Notes: a model not told the origin generated them from the letters alone. A DNA stretch of 64,000 bases from Pedobacter sp. PF22-3 (GCF_026239555.1 NZ_JAPIVP010000002.1:1-64000), one strand, 5' to 3'. Shown: positions 8,570 through 19,602, counted from the first letter of the stretch. Program-made: numbers and translations.

Positions 8570-9379
8570 ATGAAAAAACTTACCTACCTATTTCTTGCCC
8601 TTAGCTTATGGGGCTGCAGCACCACTAAAAACATTAATAACCAATCAGAAAAGTGGATCACACTTTTTAATGGTAAAGACATTAAGGATTGGAATGTTAA
8701 AATCCATCACCACGATTACAATGTAAATTACGGCAATACTTTTAGGGTTGAAGATGGCATTATTAAGGTGCGGTATGATCAATATGGCGATTTTAATGAT
8801 CAGTTCGGCCACCTTTATTATAAAACACCTTTTTCATATTATCATTTAAAGTTAAAATACCGTTTCGTAGGCGAATTGCAAAAAGGCGCACCTGGTTATA
8901 CGTTACGCAATAGTGGTGTGATGTTCCATTCCCAGGATCCTAAAACGATGCCCAAGGAACAAGACTGGCCAATTTCAATCGAAATGCAGTTTTTAGGTGG
9001 TTTGAGCGATGGTCGGCCCCGCCCAACAGGAAATATGTGCTCACCGGGTACTGATATTTTTTATCAAGGAAAGTTGTATGACGGGCATTGCCTGGACTCT
9101 AAATCTAAAACATACGACGGCGACCAATGGGTATCTGCAGAATTGATCGTATTAGGCGATTCATTGGTTACACACATTATCAATGGCGATACGGTGCTAC
9201 AATATAGCAAACCCCAAATTGGCGGAGATGTGGCCAACCGTTATGACCCGAAAATTAAAATAGATGGCAAAGTACTTAAATCTGGTTTTATTGCTTTACA
9301 AAGCGAAGGGCAACCTGTCGATTTTAAAGATATCGAAATCAGACAGCTTCCTATACCAGCCACTTCAAAATCTAAGTAA
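8570..9379 (+). CDS. DUF1080 (3-keto-disaccharide hydrolase-like) lipoprotein
   Basis: A 269-residue exported lipoprotein. The signal MKKLTYLFLALSLWGCS has a lipobox cysteine at residue 16. The mature part is a DUF1080 domain, a concanavalin-like beta-sandwich: KWITLFNGKDIKDWNV, GHLYYKTPFSYYHLKLKYRF and NSGVMFHSQDP are typical. Some family members hydrolyse 3-keto-glucosides; substrate here is unproven. Start at ATG 8570 rather than 8546, which would put eight residues before a good signal peptide. A TATTTTAG at 8484-8491 is a possible promoter. It is followed after 30 bp by an SDR gene. Confidence 0.85.
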   Translation: MKKLTYLFLALSLWGCSTTKNINNQSEKWITLFNGKDIKDWNVKIHHHDYNVNYGNTFRVEDGIIKVRYDQYGDFNDQFGHLYYKTPFSYYHLKLKYRFVGELQKGAPGYTLRNSGVMFHSQDPKTMPKEQDWPISIEMQFLGGLSDGRPRPTGNMCSPGTDIFYQGKLYDGHCLDSKSKTYDGDQWVSAELIVLGDSLVTHIINGDTVLQYSKPQIGGDVANRYDPKIKIDGKVLKSGFIALQSEGQPVDFKDIEIRQLPIPATSKSK

Positions 9380-9409
9380 ACATTTTTAACAGATATACGT
9401 TAAGAGAAC

Positions 9410-10108
9410 ATGAAAGTTGCATTAATTACAGGCGGAAGCAAAGGAATTGGTTTCGGCATTGCCGAATCACTTTTAAATGAAGGCTATAAAGTAGCCATTA
9501 CAAGCAGAACGATTGCCAGCGCAAATCAAGCGGCAGCTCAGTTGGTAACACATGGTGATGTGTTGGCTATTGAAGCAGATGTTGTAGATTTTAAATCTCA
9601 GCAGGATGCTGTAAATCTGATCATCGAAAAATGGGGACAATTGGATGTACTCATTGCCAATGCAGGAATTGGTCATTTTGCACCAGTTGATGAATTGGAC
9701 ATTAATTTATGGAAAGAAACCATTGACACCAATTTAACTGGTGTTTTCTACAGCATCAAAGCCTCTGTTGAGGAAATCAAAAAGACTAAGGGGCATATTT
9801 TTACCATTTCCAGTTTGGCAGGTACAAACTTCTTTGCAGGAGGATCGGCTTATAATGCCAGTAAATTCGGCTTAACAGGTTTTACGCAATCGGTTATGCT
9901 TGATTTAAGAAAGTATGGCGTAAAGGTAAGTACCATTATGCCAGGATCGGTAGCGAGCCATTTCAACGATCACCAACCCAATACTGAAGATGATGCCTGG
10001 AAAATCCAGCCAGAAGACATGGGCAAACTGATTGTTGATTTATTGGCCATGCCAGCCCGGACTTTACCGAGCAAGATAGAAATCAGACCAACAACACCAA
10101 AAGGATAG
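9410..10108 (+). CDS. Short-chain dehydrogenase/reductase (SDR)
   Basis: A 232-residue classical SDR with an NAD(P)-binding TGGSKGIGFG glycine motif at 8-17, NAG in VLIANAGIG, a catalytic Ser in TISSLAG and the YNASK active site. Arg33 in TSRT after beta2 suggests NADP(H) preference, as in FabG-like reductases. Substrate is not evident. It lies 30 bp downstream of the DUF1080 lipoprotein in the same direction and may share its transcript; a role in sugar oxidation would fit but is speculative. Confidence 0.9.
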   Translation: MKVALITGGSKGIGFGIAESLLNEGYKVAITSRTIASANQAAAQLVTHGDVLAIEADVVDFKSQQDAVNLIIEKWGQLDVLIANAGIGHFAPVDELDINLWKETIDTNLTGVFYSIKASVEEIKKTKGHIFTISSLAGTNFFAGGSAYNASKFGLTGFTQSVMLDLRKYGVKVSTIMPGSVASHFNDHQPNTEDDAWKIQPEDMGKLIVDLLAMPARTLPSKIEIRPTTPKG

Positions 10109-10262
10109 TAAGGGTAGAAGATCTGAGATGGAAGATCTAGTTAATTCTACGACATGAACAAATTATTCTTATTTTTTACTACGGGAAGCGTTAATTGCTT
10201 CCTGTAGACTTTGCTAATTTAACTTCATGTTAGCCTATTTTATATTATTAATTACTAATTGA

Positions 10263-10616
10263 CAATATAAATACCCTGACTTTGTTACAAAAAATGGAAC
10301 TATTTGGGTTGACTTTGTTACAAAAACAAAAATAAATGCCCTGACTTTGTTACAAGAAGTTGATTTAATTTATGCCTATAAAAAAATTGTAATACCGATT
10401 GAAATAAAATCGGGCAGTACGGGAAGCTTAAGATCACTTCATCAATTCATAGATATCCCAGCACATCCCTTTGCCATTAGAGTATATGGAGGCGAGTTTA
10501 AGCTAGAAAAAACAATTACACCATCAGGTAAGTCTTATTTATTATTAAACCTTCCGTACTACCTGGGAACGCGTATAGCAGAATATGCCGAATGGTTAAC
10601 AAATCAGTCTCTGTAA
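10263..10616 (+). pseudogene. 3' remnant of a DUF4143 AAA-type ATPase gene
   Basis: Only the last ~85 residues of a DUF4143-type ATP-binding protein (COG1373-like, usually about 380-400 residues) are present. The nuclease-like EVD...IPIEIKSGSTGSLRSLHQF motif and the C-terminal LLNLPYYL segment are clear. No P-loop part or plausible ATG exists upstream. The frame is open back to 10263 but runs into three direct copies of TGACTTTGTTACAA. I read this as a truncated leftover, not a working gene. The other part of the 10109-10346 gap shows nothing else. Confidence 0.75.
10277..10355 (+). repeat. Three direct copies of TGACTTTGTTACAA
   Basis: Exact 14-bp copies start at 10277, 10310 and 10342 (33 and 32 bp apart). 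The last one overlaps the junction where DUF4143-like coding begins. The 32-bp step changes reading frame between copies, so this is not a protein repeat. Confidence 0.85.
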
Positions 10617-10654
10617 ATCACTCCATCATCCCGCTTACCTTATCCATTTTCCAT

Positions 10655-10688
10655 AAAAAAAGTCCCGATTTTCATCGGGACTTTTTAT
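10655..10688 (-). terminator. Terminator of the rpsF-rpsR-rplI operon
   Basis: AGTCCCGAT (10661-10669) pairs with ATCGGGACT (10674-10682), flanked by an A run on one side and a T run on the other. It sits just beyond the rplI stop and could work in both directions. Confidence 0.85.
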
Positions 10689-10707
10689 TGATTCTTTAAA
10701 GAAATGC

Positions 10708-11151
10708 TTATTCAGCAATTACTTCGAAAGGAACCTGAACTTTAACTTCTTTGTGTAAGTTTAAGTTAGCTACATATTCGCCAACAAATTTAGGTTCAGT
10801 TTCGAAAGTAATACGACGACGGTCTACATCAAAGCCTTGTACTTTTAATGCTTCAGCGATCTGGATGGTGTTAACCGCTCCGAAGATTTTTCCGCTTTCG
10901 CCAGCTTTAGCACCGATTGAAAGTTTAACATCAGCTAAACGCTCAGCAACACCTTCAGCATCTTTCTTAATTTTATCTTGTTTAAAAGCAGCTTGCTTTA
11001 AGTTTTCTGCCAATACTTTTTTAGCAGAAGAAGTAGCTAGTGCTGCAAATCCTTGAGGGATTAAATAGTTACGGCCAAAACCTGGCTTTACTGTAACTAC
11101 ATCATCTTTCTCACCAAGGCCTTTAATATCTTGTTTTAAAATAATTTCCAT
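10708..11151 (-). CDS. rplI: 50S ribosomal protein L9
   Basis: A 147-residue L9 protein of the large subunit, which binds 23S rRNA near the L1 stalk. The N-terminal domain MEIILKQDIKGLGEKDDVVTVKPGFGRNYLIPQG is diagnostic, followed by the long connecting helix and the C-terminal rRNA-binding domain. It is the last gene of the rpsF-rpsR-rplI operon, 12 bp after rpsR, and is followed by a strong terminator. An AGGAGG-like sequence precedes the ATG on the minus strand. Confidence 0.98.
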   Translation of the reverse strand: MEIILKQDIKGLGEKDDVVTVKPGFGRNYLIPQGFAALATSSAKKVLAENLKQAAFKQDKIKKDAEGVAERLADVKLSIGAKAGESGKIFGAVNTIQIAEALKVQGFDVDRRRITFETEPKFVGEYVANLNLHKEVKVQVPFEVIAE

Positions 11152-11163
11152 ATCTCTAGCCTC

Positions 11164-11427
11164 CTATTTTAATTGATCAGCAACGAAAGGTAACAAACCG
11201 ATATGACGGGCACGTTTAACGGCCTGAGCCACTTTACGTTGGAATTTTAACGAAGTACCAGTTAAACGGCGTGGTAATAATTTACCTTGATCGTTAATGA
11301 ATTTCAACAAGAAGTTTGCATCCTTGTAATCGATGTATTTAATTCCGTTTTTCTTGAAACGGCAATATTTTTTACGGTTATCCTCTACTTTAGGGGCTGT
11401 TACGTATTGTATTTGTTCTCTTGCCAT
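11164..11427 (-). CDS. rpsR: 30S ribosomal protein S18
   Basis: An 87-residue S18. The segments [37 protein letters not shown] and [19 protein letters not shown] are the family hallmarks. It forms a heterodimer with S6 on the 30S platform. Its ATG overlaps the rpsF stop by one base (TAATG), so translation is probably coupled to rpsF, giving equal amounts of the two partners. Confidence 0.98.
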   Translation of the reverse strand: MAREQIQYVTAPKVEDNRKKYCRFKKNGIKYIDYKDANFLLKFINDQGKLLPRRLTGTSLKFQRKVAQAVKRARHIGLLPFVADQLK

Positions 11428-11783
11428 TACGCTGCAACCTCCTTAGTTTTTTTGTTAAAAGCACCACTACGCTTTTTCTCATTGTAAGCAACAGCGTGTT
11501 TGTCTAAACGGATAGTTAAGAAACGTAACACACGCTCATCGCGTTTTAATTCAAGCTCTAATTTTGCGATCAAATCTCCTGAAGCTTTGTATTCAGTTAA
11601 GTTGAAGAATCCATTTGATTTTTTCTCAATTGGATACGCTAATTTTCTCAAACCCCAATTATCTTCCTGGATAATTTCGGCTCCGTTATCAGTTAGAACT
11701 GCTTTGAATTTAGCTAATGCCTCTTTCGCAGCCTCTTCAGATAACAACGGGGTTAGAACGATAACAGTTTCGTACTGATTCAT
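11427..11783 (-). CDS. rpsF: 30S ribosomal protein S6
   Basis: A 118-residue S6 with a ferredoxin-like fold that pairs with S18. [17 protein letters not shown] at the start and the [18 protein letters not shown] block are typical. The C-terminal tail is Lys-rich. It is the first gene of the operon, with a well-formed Bacteroidota promoter about 55 bp upstream. The AT-rich leader has little structure apart from a short CCG/CGG hairpin near the start site. Confidence 0.98.
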   Translation of the reverse strand: MNQYETVIVLTPLLSEEAAKEALAKFKAVLTDNGAEIIQEDNWGLRKLAYPIEKKSNGFFNLTEYKASGDLIAKLELELKRDERVLRFLTIRLDKHAVAYNEKKRSGAFNKKTKEVAA

Positions 11784-11835
11784 TGTTATAAATTATGTTT
11801 TTAATTTTTTAATCCCGATGTATATTACGGGGATG

Positions 11836-11866
11836 CAAAAGTAACAATATATTTCTTAAAATCAAA
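11836..11866 (-). promoter_or_regulatory. Promoter of rpsF operon (-33/-7)
   Basis: On the minus strand TTTG (11863-11866) and TACTTTTG (11836-11843) are separated by 19 bp, an excellent match to the Bacteroidota primary sigma promoter TTTG-N19-TAnnTTTG. The start site should fall near 11830, giving a leader of about 47 nt. Confidence 0.85.
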
Positions 11867-11967
11867 CGATTAATAAGAATTTATGAGACATAATATAATA
11901 AGGTAAAAAGGAACATGGATAATGGAAGATGGAAAACGATGCATCTCACATCATCCATCTAACATAT

Positions 11968-12001
11968 AAAAAAGGGAGACTATCTATCCGACAATCTCCC
12001 T
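11968..12001 (-). terminator. Terminator after the secreted protein gene
   Basis: AGGGAGA and TCTCCCT form a 7-bp stem with a 15-nt loop, followed by a T run on the minus strand. It lies just past the stop at 12022. Confidence 0.75.
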
Positions 12002-12021
12002 ATATCAATTAGCTGTAAGGT

Positions 12022-12615
12022 TTAATATGTTTGTATCGTTTTCACAAAACTATCATCATTGTACTTAACCACAAAGGTTAATTCTTTTGAATCTGTTTTG
12101 CTGATATTGAATTTTTTTGCCAGTTGAGATTTATCTTTGAATACCTCATTGTAAACCACATCATTGTATTCATTATACACCATAACTTCTACCGGATTAT
12201 TATCCAGGTTTTCAAGGTTAAGGGTAATTACCTGATCTTTTTTAGTATAAACAGGCTTGAATATATTAGATACTTTTGGCTCAGAAACAATTGCTTCACC
12301 ATTTTTAATCACAACATTGTATTTAGCAACTTTTTCATCCGATTCTGCTTTAAGCGTATACTTTCCATCAGGAAGTTCGTTCAGATCATAGATTTTGCTG
12401 GAAGCAGCCAAAGCATGAATGGTTTCTTCAAACAATACTTCATCATCCGCATCAATTAGCGATAAATTAATATTTTCTGCTTTATCTACAGAAAAACGGA
12501 TAAATTTTTCCTTTTCACCTTTTACTTTTAACGTAAAATCACCATCGTTAGCGTGAACACCCGTAGCAGTAAAAAACAACGCTGCTATTAAACCGATTTT
12601 TAAGAACTTTTTCAT
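12022..12615 (-). CDS. Hypothetical secreted beta-sandwich protein
   Basis: A 197-residue protein with a clear signal peptide (MKKFLKIGLIAALFFTATGVHA). The mature part has two repeats of beta-rich sequence: LNLENLDNNPVEVMVYNEYND resembles Ig/FN3-like or gliding-associated sandwich folds common in Bacteroidota secreted proteins. Start at ATG 12615 rather than 12642, since nine extra residues would precede the signal. It has its own terminator. A TACCTTAG near 12660 (minus strand) is a weak -7 candidate. Function unknown. Confidence 0.7.
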   Translation of the reverse strand: MKKFLKIGLIAALFFTATGVHANDGDFTLKVKGEKEKFIRFSVDKAENINLSLIDADDEVLFEETIHALAASSKIYDLNELPDGKYTLKAESDEKVAKYNVVIKNGEAIVSEPKVSNIFKPVYTKKDQVITLNLENLDNNPVEVMVYNEYNDVVYNEVFKDKSQLAKKFNISKTDSKELTFVVKYNDDSFVKTIQTY

Positions 12616-12797
12616 AACCAATATTTTTAAAGAGTTAATCATTATATGACATCACTAAGGTACAGAGGCATCTGATAGATAGGTGATTGCATATTTTCCA
12701 ATATCTATGCTATATTACCCTTAATAGTAGCACATTTTAACAAAAACCATAATAAAGCATATTTTTTATGTATTTTAGCCTAATAATTTAGCAGAAT

Positions 12798-13661
12798 ATG
12801 AAGCCAAGTTTTGAGGTTGTTGAACCTTCTTTCGGAAGTTCATTTTATTATTCTAAATATGTAGAAAATGCCAATAACATGGCCCACCTTTGGCATTACC
12901 ATCCTGAAATTGAAATGGTGTTTGTTAACGGCGGAGCTGGAAAACGACAGATCGGCAGTCACGTTTCTTATTATACTGAAGGCGACTTGATCCTGATTGG
13001 CAGCAACCTTCCTCATTGCGGCTTTACTGATACCAATACCGGAAATAAAAACGAAACGGTAATCCAGATGAAACCCGATTTTTTAGGCAGCATTTTTTTG
13101 GGCCTGCAGGAGATTAAAGGAATACAGGAATTGTTCGATAAATCGAAGGCGGGGATTGCCTTTGGCGCTGAAACCATGCGCGCGGTAGGCAATAAAATAG
13201 AAATGATGGACGATCAGCCCCCTTTTGAAAGGCTTTTATCCTTGCTCAGTGTATTAAAGGAACTCGAACATGCAAAAGACTATAAGATTTTAAATGCCGA
13301 TGGATTTTCGATGGAAATGCAGGTACAGGATAACGACCGCATTAACATGATTTTTAACTATGTAAAAGATCATTTCCAGGAACAGATCAGCTTACAGTAT
13401 ATCGCCGAAATGTCGAGCATGACCGTTCCGTCCTTTTGCCGTTACTTTAAAAAGATTACGAAGAAAACATTTACACATTTTGTAAACGAATACCGCGTGG
13501 TGCATGCCTCTAAACTTTTGGCTGAAAAACAAACCAGCATTGCCAATATCTCCTACGAAAGCGGATTTAACAATTTTAGCCATTTTAATAAATTATTTAA
13601 GGAGTTTACGGGCAAAAGTGCCTCGGAATATCGGAATGAACTGAAATCAGTGATTAAGTAA
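12798..13661 (+). CDS. AraC family transcriptional regulator with cupin sensor
   Basis: A 287-residue regulator. Residues 1-150 form a cupin-like ligand domain (WHYHPEIEMVFVNGG.. and EGDLILIGSNLPH). Residues ~185-285 hold the double helix-turn-helix: ISLQYIAEMSSMTVPSFCRYFKKITKKTF and TSIANISYESGFNNFSHFNKLFKEFTG. Such proteins often sense sugars and control adjacent catabolic genes, but no target gene is adjacent here. A TATTTTAG at 12771-12778 is the likely -7 element, giving a ~20-nt leader. Confidence 0.9.
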   Translation: MKPSFEVVEPSFGSSFYYSKYVENANNMAHLWHYHPEIEMVFVNGGAGKRQIGSHVSYYTEGDLILIGSNLPHCGFTDTNTGNKNETVIQMKPDFLGSIFLGLQEIKGIQELFDKSKAGIAFGAETMRAVGNKIEMMDDQPPFERLLSLLSVLKELEHAKDYKILNADGFSMEMQVQDNDRINMIFNYVKDHFQEQISLQYIAEMSSMTVPSFCRYFKKITKKTFTHFVNEYRVVHASKLLAEKQTSIANISYESGFNNFSHFNKLFKEFTGKSASEYRNELKSVIK

Positions 13662-13869
13662 ATGCCTAGAACGACCAGCTGACTTTTTATAGTGCACAAA
13701 TCTCTGTATACAATTAGAAGTATAAATGATAATTTGAATATAGCCTTTGTGAACCCCAAGCTGGTTTACTGGTTGCTATAAATAGCTTCATCTTTTAAAC
13801 CAAAAGTCTCATCATATTTCAACTTTTCCACAATCCAACATTTCAATCTCACAACACCTAAATTTTTCC

Positions 13870-13877
13870 TATTTTCG
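13870..13877 (+). promoter_or_regulatory. -7-like element of dnaX, near-leaderless
   Basis: TATTTTCG, one base off TAnnTTTG, ends 5 nt before ATG 13883. It supports ATG 13883 rather than GTG 13877 as the dnaX start. Confidence 0.45.
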
Positions 13878-13882
13878 TGCCG

Positions 13883-15709
13883 ATGGAAAATTTTATCGTT
13901 TCTGCCCGTAAATACCGCCCAGCCACCTTCGAAACCGTTGTTGGCCAGCAGCATATTACCGGCACGTTAAAAAATGCCATTAAAAACAATCAGCTTGCCC
14001 AGGCATTTCTATTTTGCGGGCCACGTGGAGTGGGTAAAACGACCTGCGCACGTATCCTTGCCAAAACCATTAACTGTACCAACCCTACAGCCGATATGGA
14101 AGCTTGTGGCCAATGCGACAATTGTTTATCTTTCCAGAACGGACATTCGTTTAATGTGCACGAATTAGATGCGGCTTCAAACAACTCTGTTGATGATATC
14201 CGTAGTTTAATTGAGCAGGTTAGAATACCACCGCAAGCCGGAAAGTACAAAATCTATATTATTGATGAGGTTCACATGTTATCGCAAAGTGCATTTAATG
14301 CCTTTCTGAAAACATTGGAAGAACCACCTTCTTATGCCATTTTTATCCTGGCCACTACCGAGAAACATAAAATCCTGCCAACCATTTTATCACGTTGCCA
14401 GATTTTTGATTTCAACCGGATCCAGGTAGAAGATATCGCCAGTCACCTGTCAACCATTGCCCAACGCGAAAACATTGCTTTCGAAAGTGATGGTTTACAC
14501 ATTATTGCTCAAAAAGCTGATGGTGGATTGCGTGATGCGCTTTCGATGTTCGATCAGATTGCCAGTTATGCCAATAAGAACATCACTTATAAAGCAGTAA
14601 TCGATAACCTCAATATTTTAGATTACGATTATTTTTTCAAGCTTACCTCCTATTTAACCGCAGCAGAAGTTAGTCAGACCCTGCTCCTGTTCGATGAAAT
14701 TTTGAACAATGGTTTTGATGGCAACAATTTCATCAATGGTTTGGCCAGTCACTTCCGTAATTTATTGGTAGGTAAAGATGCCGCTACCATTAAATTATTA
14801 GAAGTTAGCGAAAACATTAAACAAAAATACCTGGATCAGTGCAGACAAACAGAATTATCATTTCTGTTAACAGCGCTTAATTTAGCCAACACCTGCGATT
14901 TAAATTACAAAAACTCTAAAAACCAGCGTTTACAGGTAGAGTTGGCATTGATTAAAATGTGCCATATCCGTTCGGTCGTCAATTTAGCACAACAGCCTTT
15001 AAGCCTTAATAACACAGCAACTGACGTAGATCAGGATAAAAAAAAAACTAATGTCGTAGCTGAACAGGCTGAAAGTTCAAAGCTGACAGCTGAAAGCGAA
15101 AAGACTATTCCCGTACAAGCACCTGCTGTAAATGCCCCTGTACAGCCCGGTATTCCGGTAGAAGAAAAAGCGAAAGAAAGCCCGAGGGTGAGCATTCCTC
15201 CCCCATCAACAACTTCCATCAGCATCAATATCCCAAAGACCAATGCAACAAGTATGCTCATTCCGTCTTTGAATGATTTTGATCGTATCGCAAAGGAAGA
15301 AGAAGATAAGGGACCGAAAAAAGCAACTGGCGAAGCCCGGGAGCCTTTTAGTTACGACCGTTTGCTGGAAGTATGGAACACCTTTACGCAGAAAATGAAG
15401 GCTGCCGATAAGATTAACCTTTTCACAATCTTAAATAATTTTGCACCAAAACTTTTAAATCCTGAAATGATCGAAATTTCGGTAGAGAGTAAAACGCAGG
15501 AACACCTTGTACAACAAGAATCTGTTGAACTTTTAAACTTCTTACGGAACGAACTTAGAAATTTTGGTATCGAGGTTACTTATAAGTTAACCGAGCGCAA
15601 GATAGAAAACAGGCTTTACGGTAATCGCGAAAAGTATGATTACCTGGTTAATAAAAACCCCAAATTGGATGAACTGAGGAGAAGGTTTAATCTAGATATT
15701 AATCCCTAA
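13883..15709 (+). CDS. dnaX: DNA polymerase III subunit gamma/tau
   Basis: A 608-residue clamp-loader ATPase. The Walker A motif GPRGVGKT is at 46-53, zinc-binding Cys65/75/78/81 follow, then Walker B IIDEVHML (127-134), and the LSRC sensor motif. Domain III ends near residue 375. A low-complexity Pro/Ser/Glu linker follows, then a C-terminal tau domain that should contact the replicative polymerase and helicase. In the linker, codons 386-388 lie in a run of ten A (15038-15047). A slip by one base either way ends translation within 1-3 codons, giving a ~389-residue gamma-like form. Start at ATG 13883 (MENFIVSARKYRP). Confidence 0.96.
   Translation: MENFIVSARKYRPATFETVVGQQHITGTLKNAIKNNQLAQAFLFCGPRGVGKTTCARILAKTINCTNPTADMEACGQCDNCLSFQNGHSFNVHELDAASNNSVDDIRSLIEQVRIPPQAGKYKIYIIDEVHMLSQSAFNAFLKTLEEPPSYAIFILATTEKHKILPTILSRCQIFDFNRIQVEDIASHLSTIAQRENIAFESDGLHIIAQKADGGLRDALSMFDQIASYANKNITYKAVIDNLNILDYDYFFKLTSYLTAAEVSQTLLLFDEILNNGFDGNNFINGLASHFRNLLVGKDAATIKLLEVSENIKQKYLDQCRQTELSFLLTALNLANTCDLNYKNSKNQRLQVELALIKMCHIRSVVNLAQQPLSLNNTATDVDQDKKKTNVVAEQAESSKLTAESEKTIPVQAPAVNAPVQPGIPVEEKAKESPRVSIPPPSTTSISINIPKTNATSMLIPSLNDFDRIAKEEEDKGPKKATGEAREPFSYDRLLEVWNTFTQKMKAADKINLFTILNNFAPKLLNPEMIEISVESKTQEHLVQQESVELLNFLRNELRNFGIEVTYKLTERKIENRLYGNREKYDYLVNKNPKLDELRRRFNLDINP
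15038..15047 (+). other. A10 slippery run in dnaX (putative gamma-producing site)
   Basis: Ten consecutive A cover codons 386-388 and the first base of 389. One extra A (or a -1 ribosomal slip) gives KKKN then TAA. One A fewer gives KKKLMS then TAG. The position right after the clamp-loader core matches where other bacteria form gamma. Whether slipping occurs is inference. Confidence 0.6.
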
Positions 15710-15725
15710 TCAGTTTGAAGTTTAT

Positions 15726-15781
15726 AGTTTTCAGTTGGCAGTTCTTAAATACAGGGAACTGAAAGATGCCAACTGAAAACT
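15726..15781. terminator. Bidirectional terminator between dnaX and the acidic protein gene
   Basis: AGTTTTCAGTTGGCA (15726-15740) and TGCCAACTGAAAACT (15767-15781) form a perfect 15-bp stem between convergent genes. Confidence 0.65.
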
Positions 15782-15787
15782 CGTAAC

Positions 15788-16195
15788 TTAGTCTTTTGGT
15801 GAATCATTGATTGGATAACCTTCTTCATCCAGATCATCACGGTTATCTTCTGGTGTACGGGCAAGAATTTCATCCTCCGGACTAAGTTTTACACTTTCAC
15901 CGTTATCGACATGCATGCCAAGTTCCTCTAAATTATCTTCAGCAATCTCCTCATCTCGTGCATATTCATCGCCAACATAAGGGTTTGCCTCATCATATGT
16001 AGAATCATCATCTCTTGCACCTGCAGCAACAGTTTCATATCCCATCGGATGATCGTATTCTTTATCCGTTCCCTTTACATCAAGCTCGTAACTCTGCTTA
16101 TTTTCATCATAAGCGAGATTTTCTTTATTGATTTCGCTATTTTCTGTAGTGCTGTGTATTTTATCCTGTGATCCTTTATTTTCGTTAATTGCCAT
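15788..16195 (-). CDS. Acidic low-complexity hypothetical protein
   Basis: A 135-residue, strongly acidic and hydrophilic protein (many Asp, Glu, Asn) without signal peptide, TM segment or recognised domain. Its composition suggests an intrinsically disordered, possibly stress-related protein, but that is a guess from composition. The ATG follows a good Shine-Dalgarno-like AGGAG about 9 nt upstream on the minus strand, unusual among the genes here. It is convergent with dnaX. Confidence 0.65.
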   Translation of the reverse strand: MAINENKGSQDKIHSTTENSEINKENLAYDENKQSYELDVKGTDKEYDHPMGYETVAAGARDDDSTYDEANPYVGDEYARDEEIAEDNLEELGMHVDNGESVKLSPEDEILARTPEDNRDDLDEEGYPINDSPKD

Positions 16196-16280
16196 GGTAT
16201 TGGTCTCCTATAATTTATATGAATATAACAAAATGATATGGATAAGGTTTGTTTGTTGAAAGAGAATCTTACAATTATCA

Positions 16281-16377
16281 GGGCGTGCCCCAAGCTGCGC
16301 AAGGGTCGGGCTATACACTTCAAGTCCTCGCCATTCGTTTCTCATGGCTGTGGGCTTTCCGTTGCTATCCCTCACGC
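16281..16377 (+). repeat. GC-rich dispersed element (GGGCGTG...CTCACGC)
   Basis: A ~97-bp block markedly richer in GC than its surroundings. It starts GGGCGTGCCCC, contains AAGGGTCGGGCTATAC and ends GCTATCCCTCACGC. The ends GCGTG/CACGC are complementary. Blocks of this shape are, from memory, frequent in Bacteroidota intergenic DNA; only one copy is in the window. Rest of 16196-17240 has no gene and holds a partial CGTCATT hairpin (16581-16634), repeat R2 and the short repeat at 16970-16993. Confidence 0.55.
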
Positions 16378-16691
16378 ATGCAAAGCGAACATAATTACTT
16401 AAGTCATGAAAATCATTTGGATACATTTTTTAGATCTGTGAAGACATATATCGAGGGATTAGCATAGGCATTGTCGGTCTGAGCCTGTCGAAGACCATTA
16501 TTAATTCAAAATAAAATATTTGTTCTTTGTCAACTTTTGCCGAAGCTTCGGCTGACTATCATTGATAGACTCCAAAACATCGTCATTTGCGAGGAAGAAC
16601 GACGAAGCCTGCCGGCAACAGGCTGGCAATCTATAAACCTGAGTTCGATAGTTAATATTACTTTTTTAGTAGCTTAAGCCGGCTTTTAATT

Positions 16692-16875
16692 TAAAGTTGT
16701 CGTCACCCTGAATTTATTTCAGGGTCTTTCTTGCTAAAAGATGCTGACCACGAAGTAGCTACAAGGCAATTGAAAACATCATTTCTACTTGTAAAATGAA
16801 TTCAGCATAACGAATTCGTCTAGTTATGGCGCGCTTATGAAGTGATTTTTAATTAAACAATTATCGAATTCAGAT
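16692..16875 (-). repeat. Dispersed repeat R2, copy 2 (inverted)
   Basis: Reverse complement of 3553-3737 over about 185 bp with few differences. It includes the CCCTGAATttatTTCAGGG hairpin, the GAAGTAGCTACAAGGC block and an AATTATCGAATTCAG end. Confidence 0.85.
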
Positions 16876-17242
16876 TATAATGCTAATGATTCTTATAAGA
16901 CTGCTTCGTCGGCTGAAAAAGACTTCTTATAATGACGTTTATATAAAAGACTGATAATCAATATATTTTTTTTTGCCATATAGGACATATGAGAGCATAT
17001 AAGTTTAAAGCGTCATGCCCATTTTTTTCAGGTAAGACCCCTGATGATTACTCGCAATGACGATCCCTCGTGGAGGTTTATTCCCATTAAATCCTACTGT
17101 GATTTTTATTAAAATAAACTATTCTTCAGGACGATATTAATTTTTTTAATAATTTACAAAAATGGAGGATATTGTTGCGATTATCCCTAAAAAAGGATTA
17201 TCAACTATCAATAAACCAACACATTAAAGATTACTATCCATA

Positions 17243-17280
17243 AAAAAAGCGTCCCGATTTTATATCGGGACGCTTAAACT
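17243..17280 (-). terminator. Terminator of icd
   Basis: AGCGTCCCGAT (17248-17258) pairs with ATCGGGACGCT (17264-17274), 11 bp, with an A run that reads as a T tail on the minus strand. It lies about 60 bp past the icd stop. Confidence 0.85.
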
Positions 17281-17340
17281 TTTTAAGATTTGTCAACTTC
17301 CATACTAGGAGTTTATCAAAGTTGACAAGTCAAATTTAGC

Positions 17341-19602
<2,262 letters not shown>

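Noticed and set aside
11784..11834. S6:S18 autoregulatory RNA in the rpsF leader
   Set aside because: A hairpin with CCG/CGG is visible at 11812-11834, but the predicted start site near 11830 cuts its 5' arm, and the known CCG-bulge layout cannot be confirmed.
16208..16467. ORFs over the GC-rich block in the 16.2-16.5 kb gap
   Set aside because: Both strands show short ORFs only because the block is GC-rich; no start signal, no recognisable domain, and they span repeat DNA.
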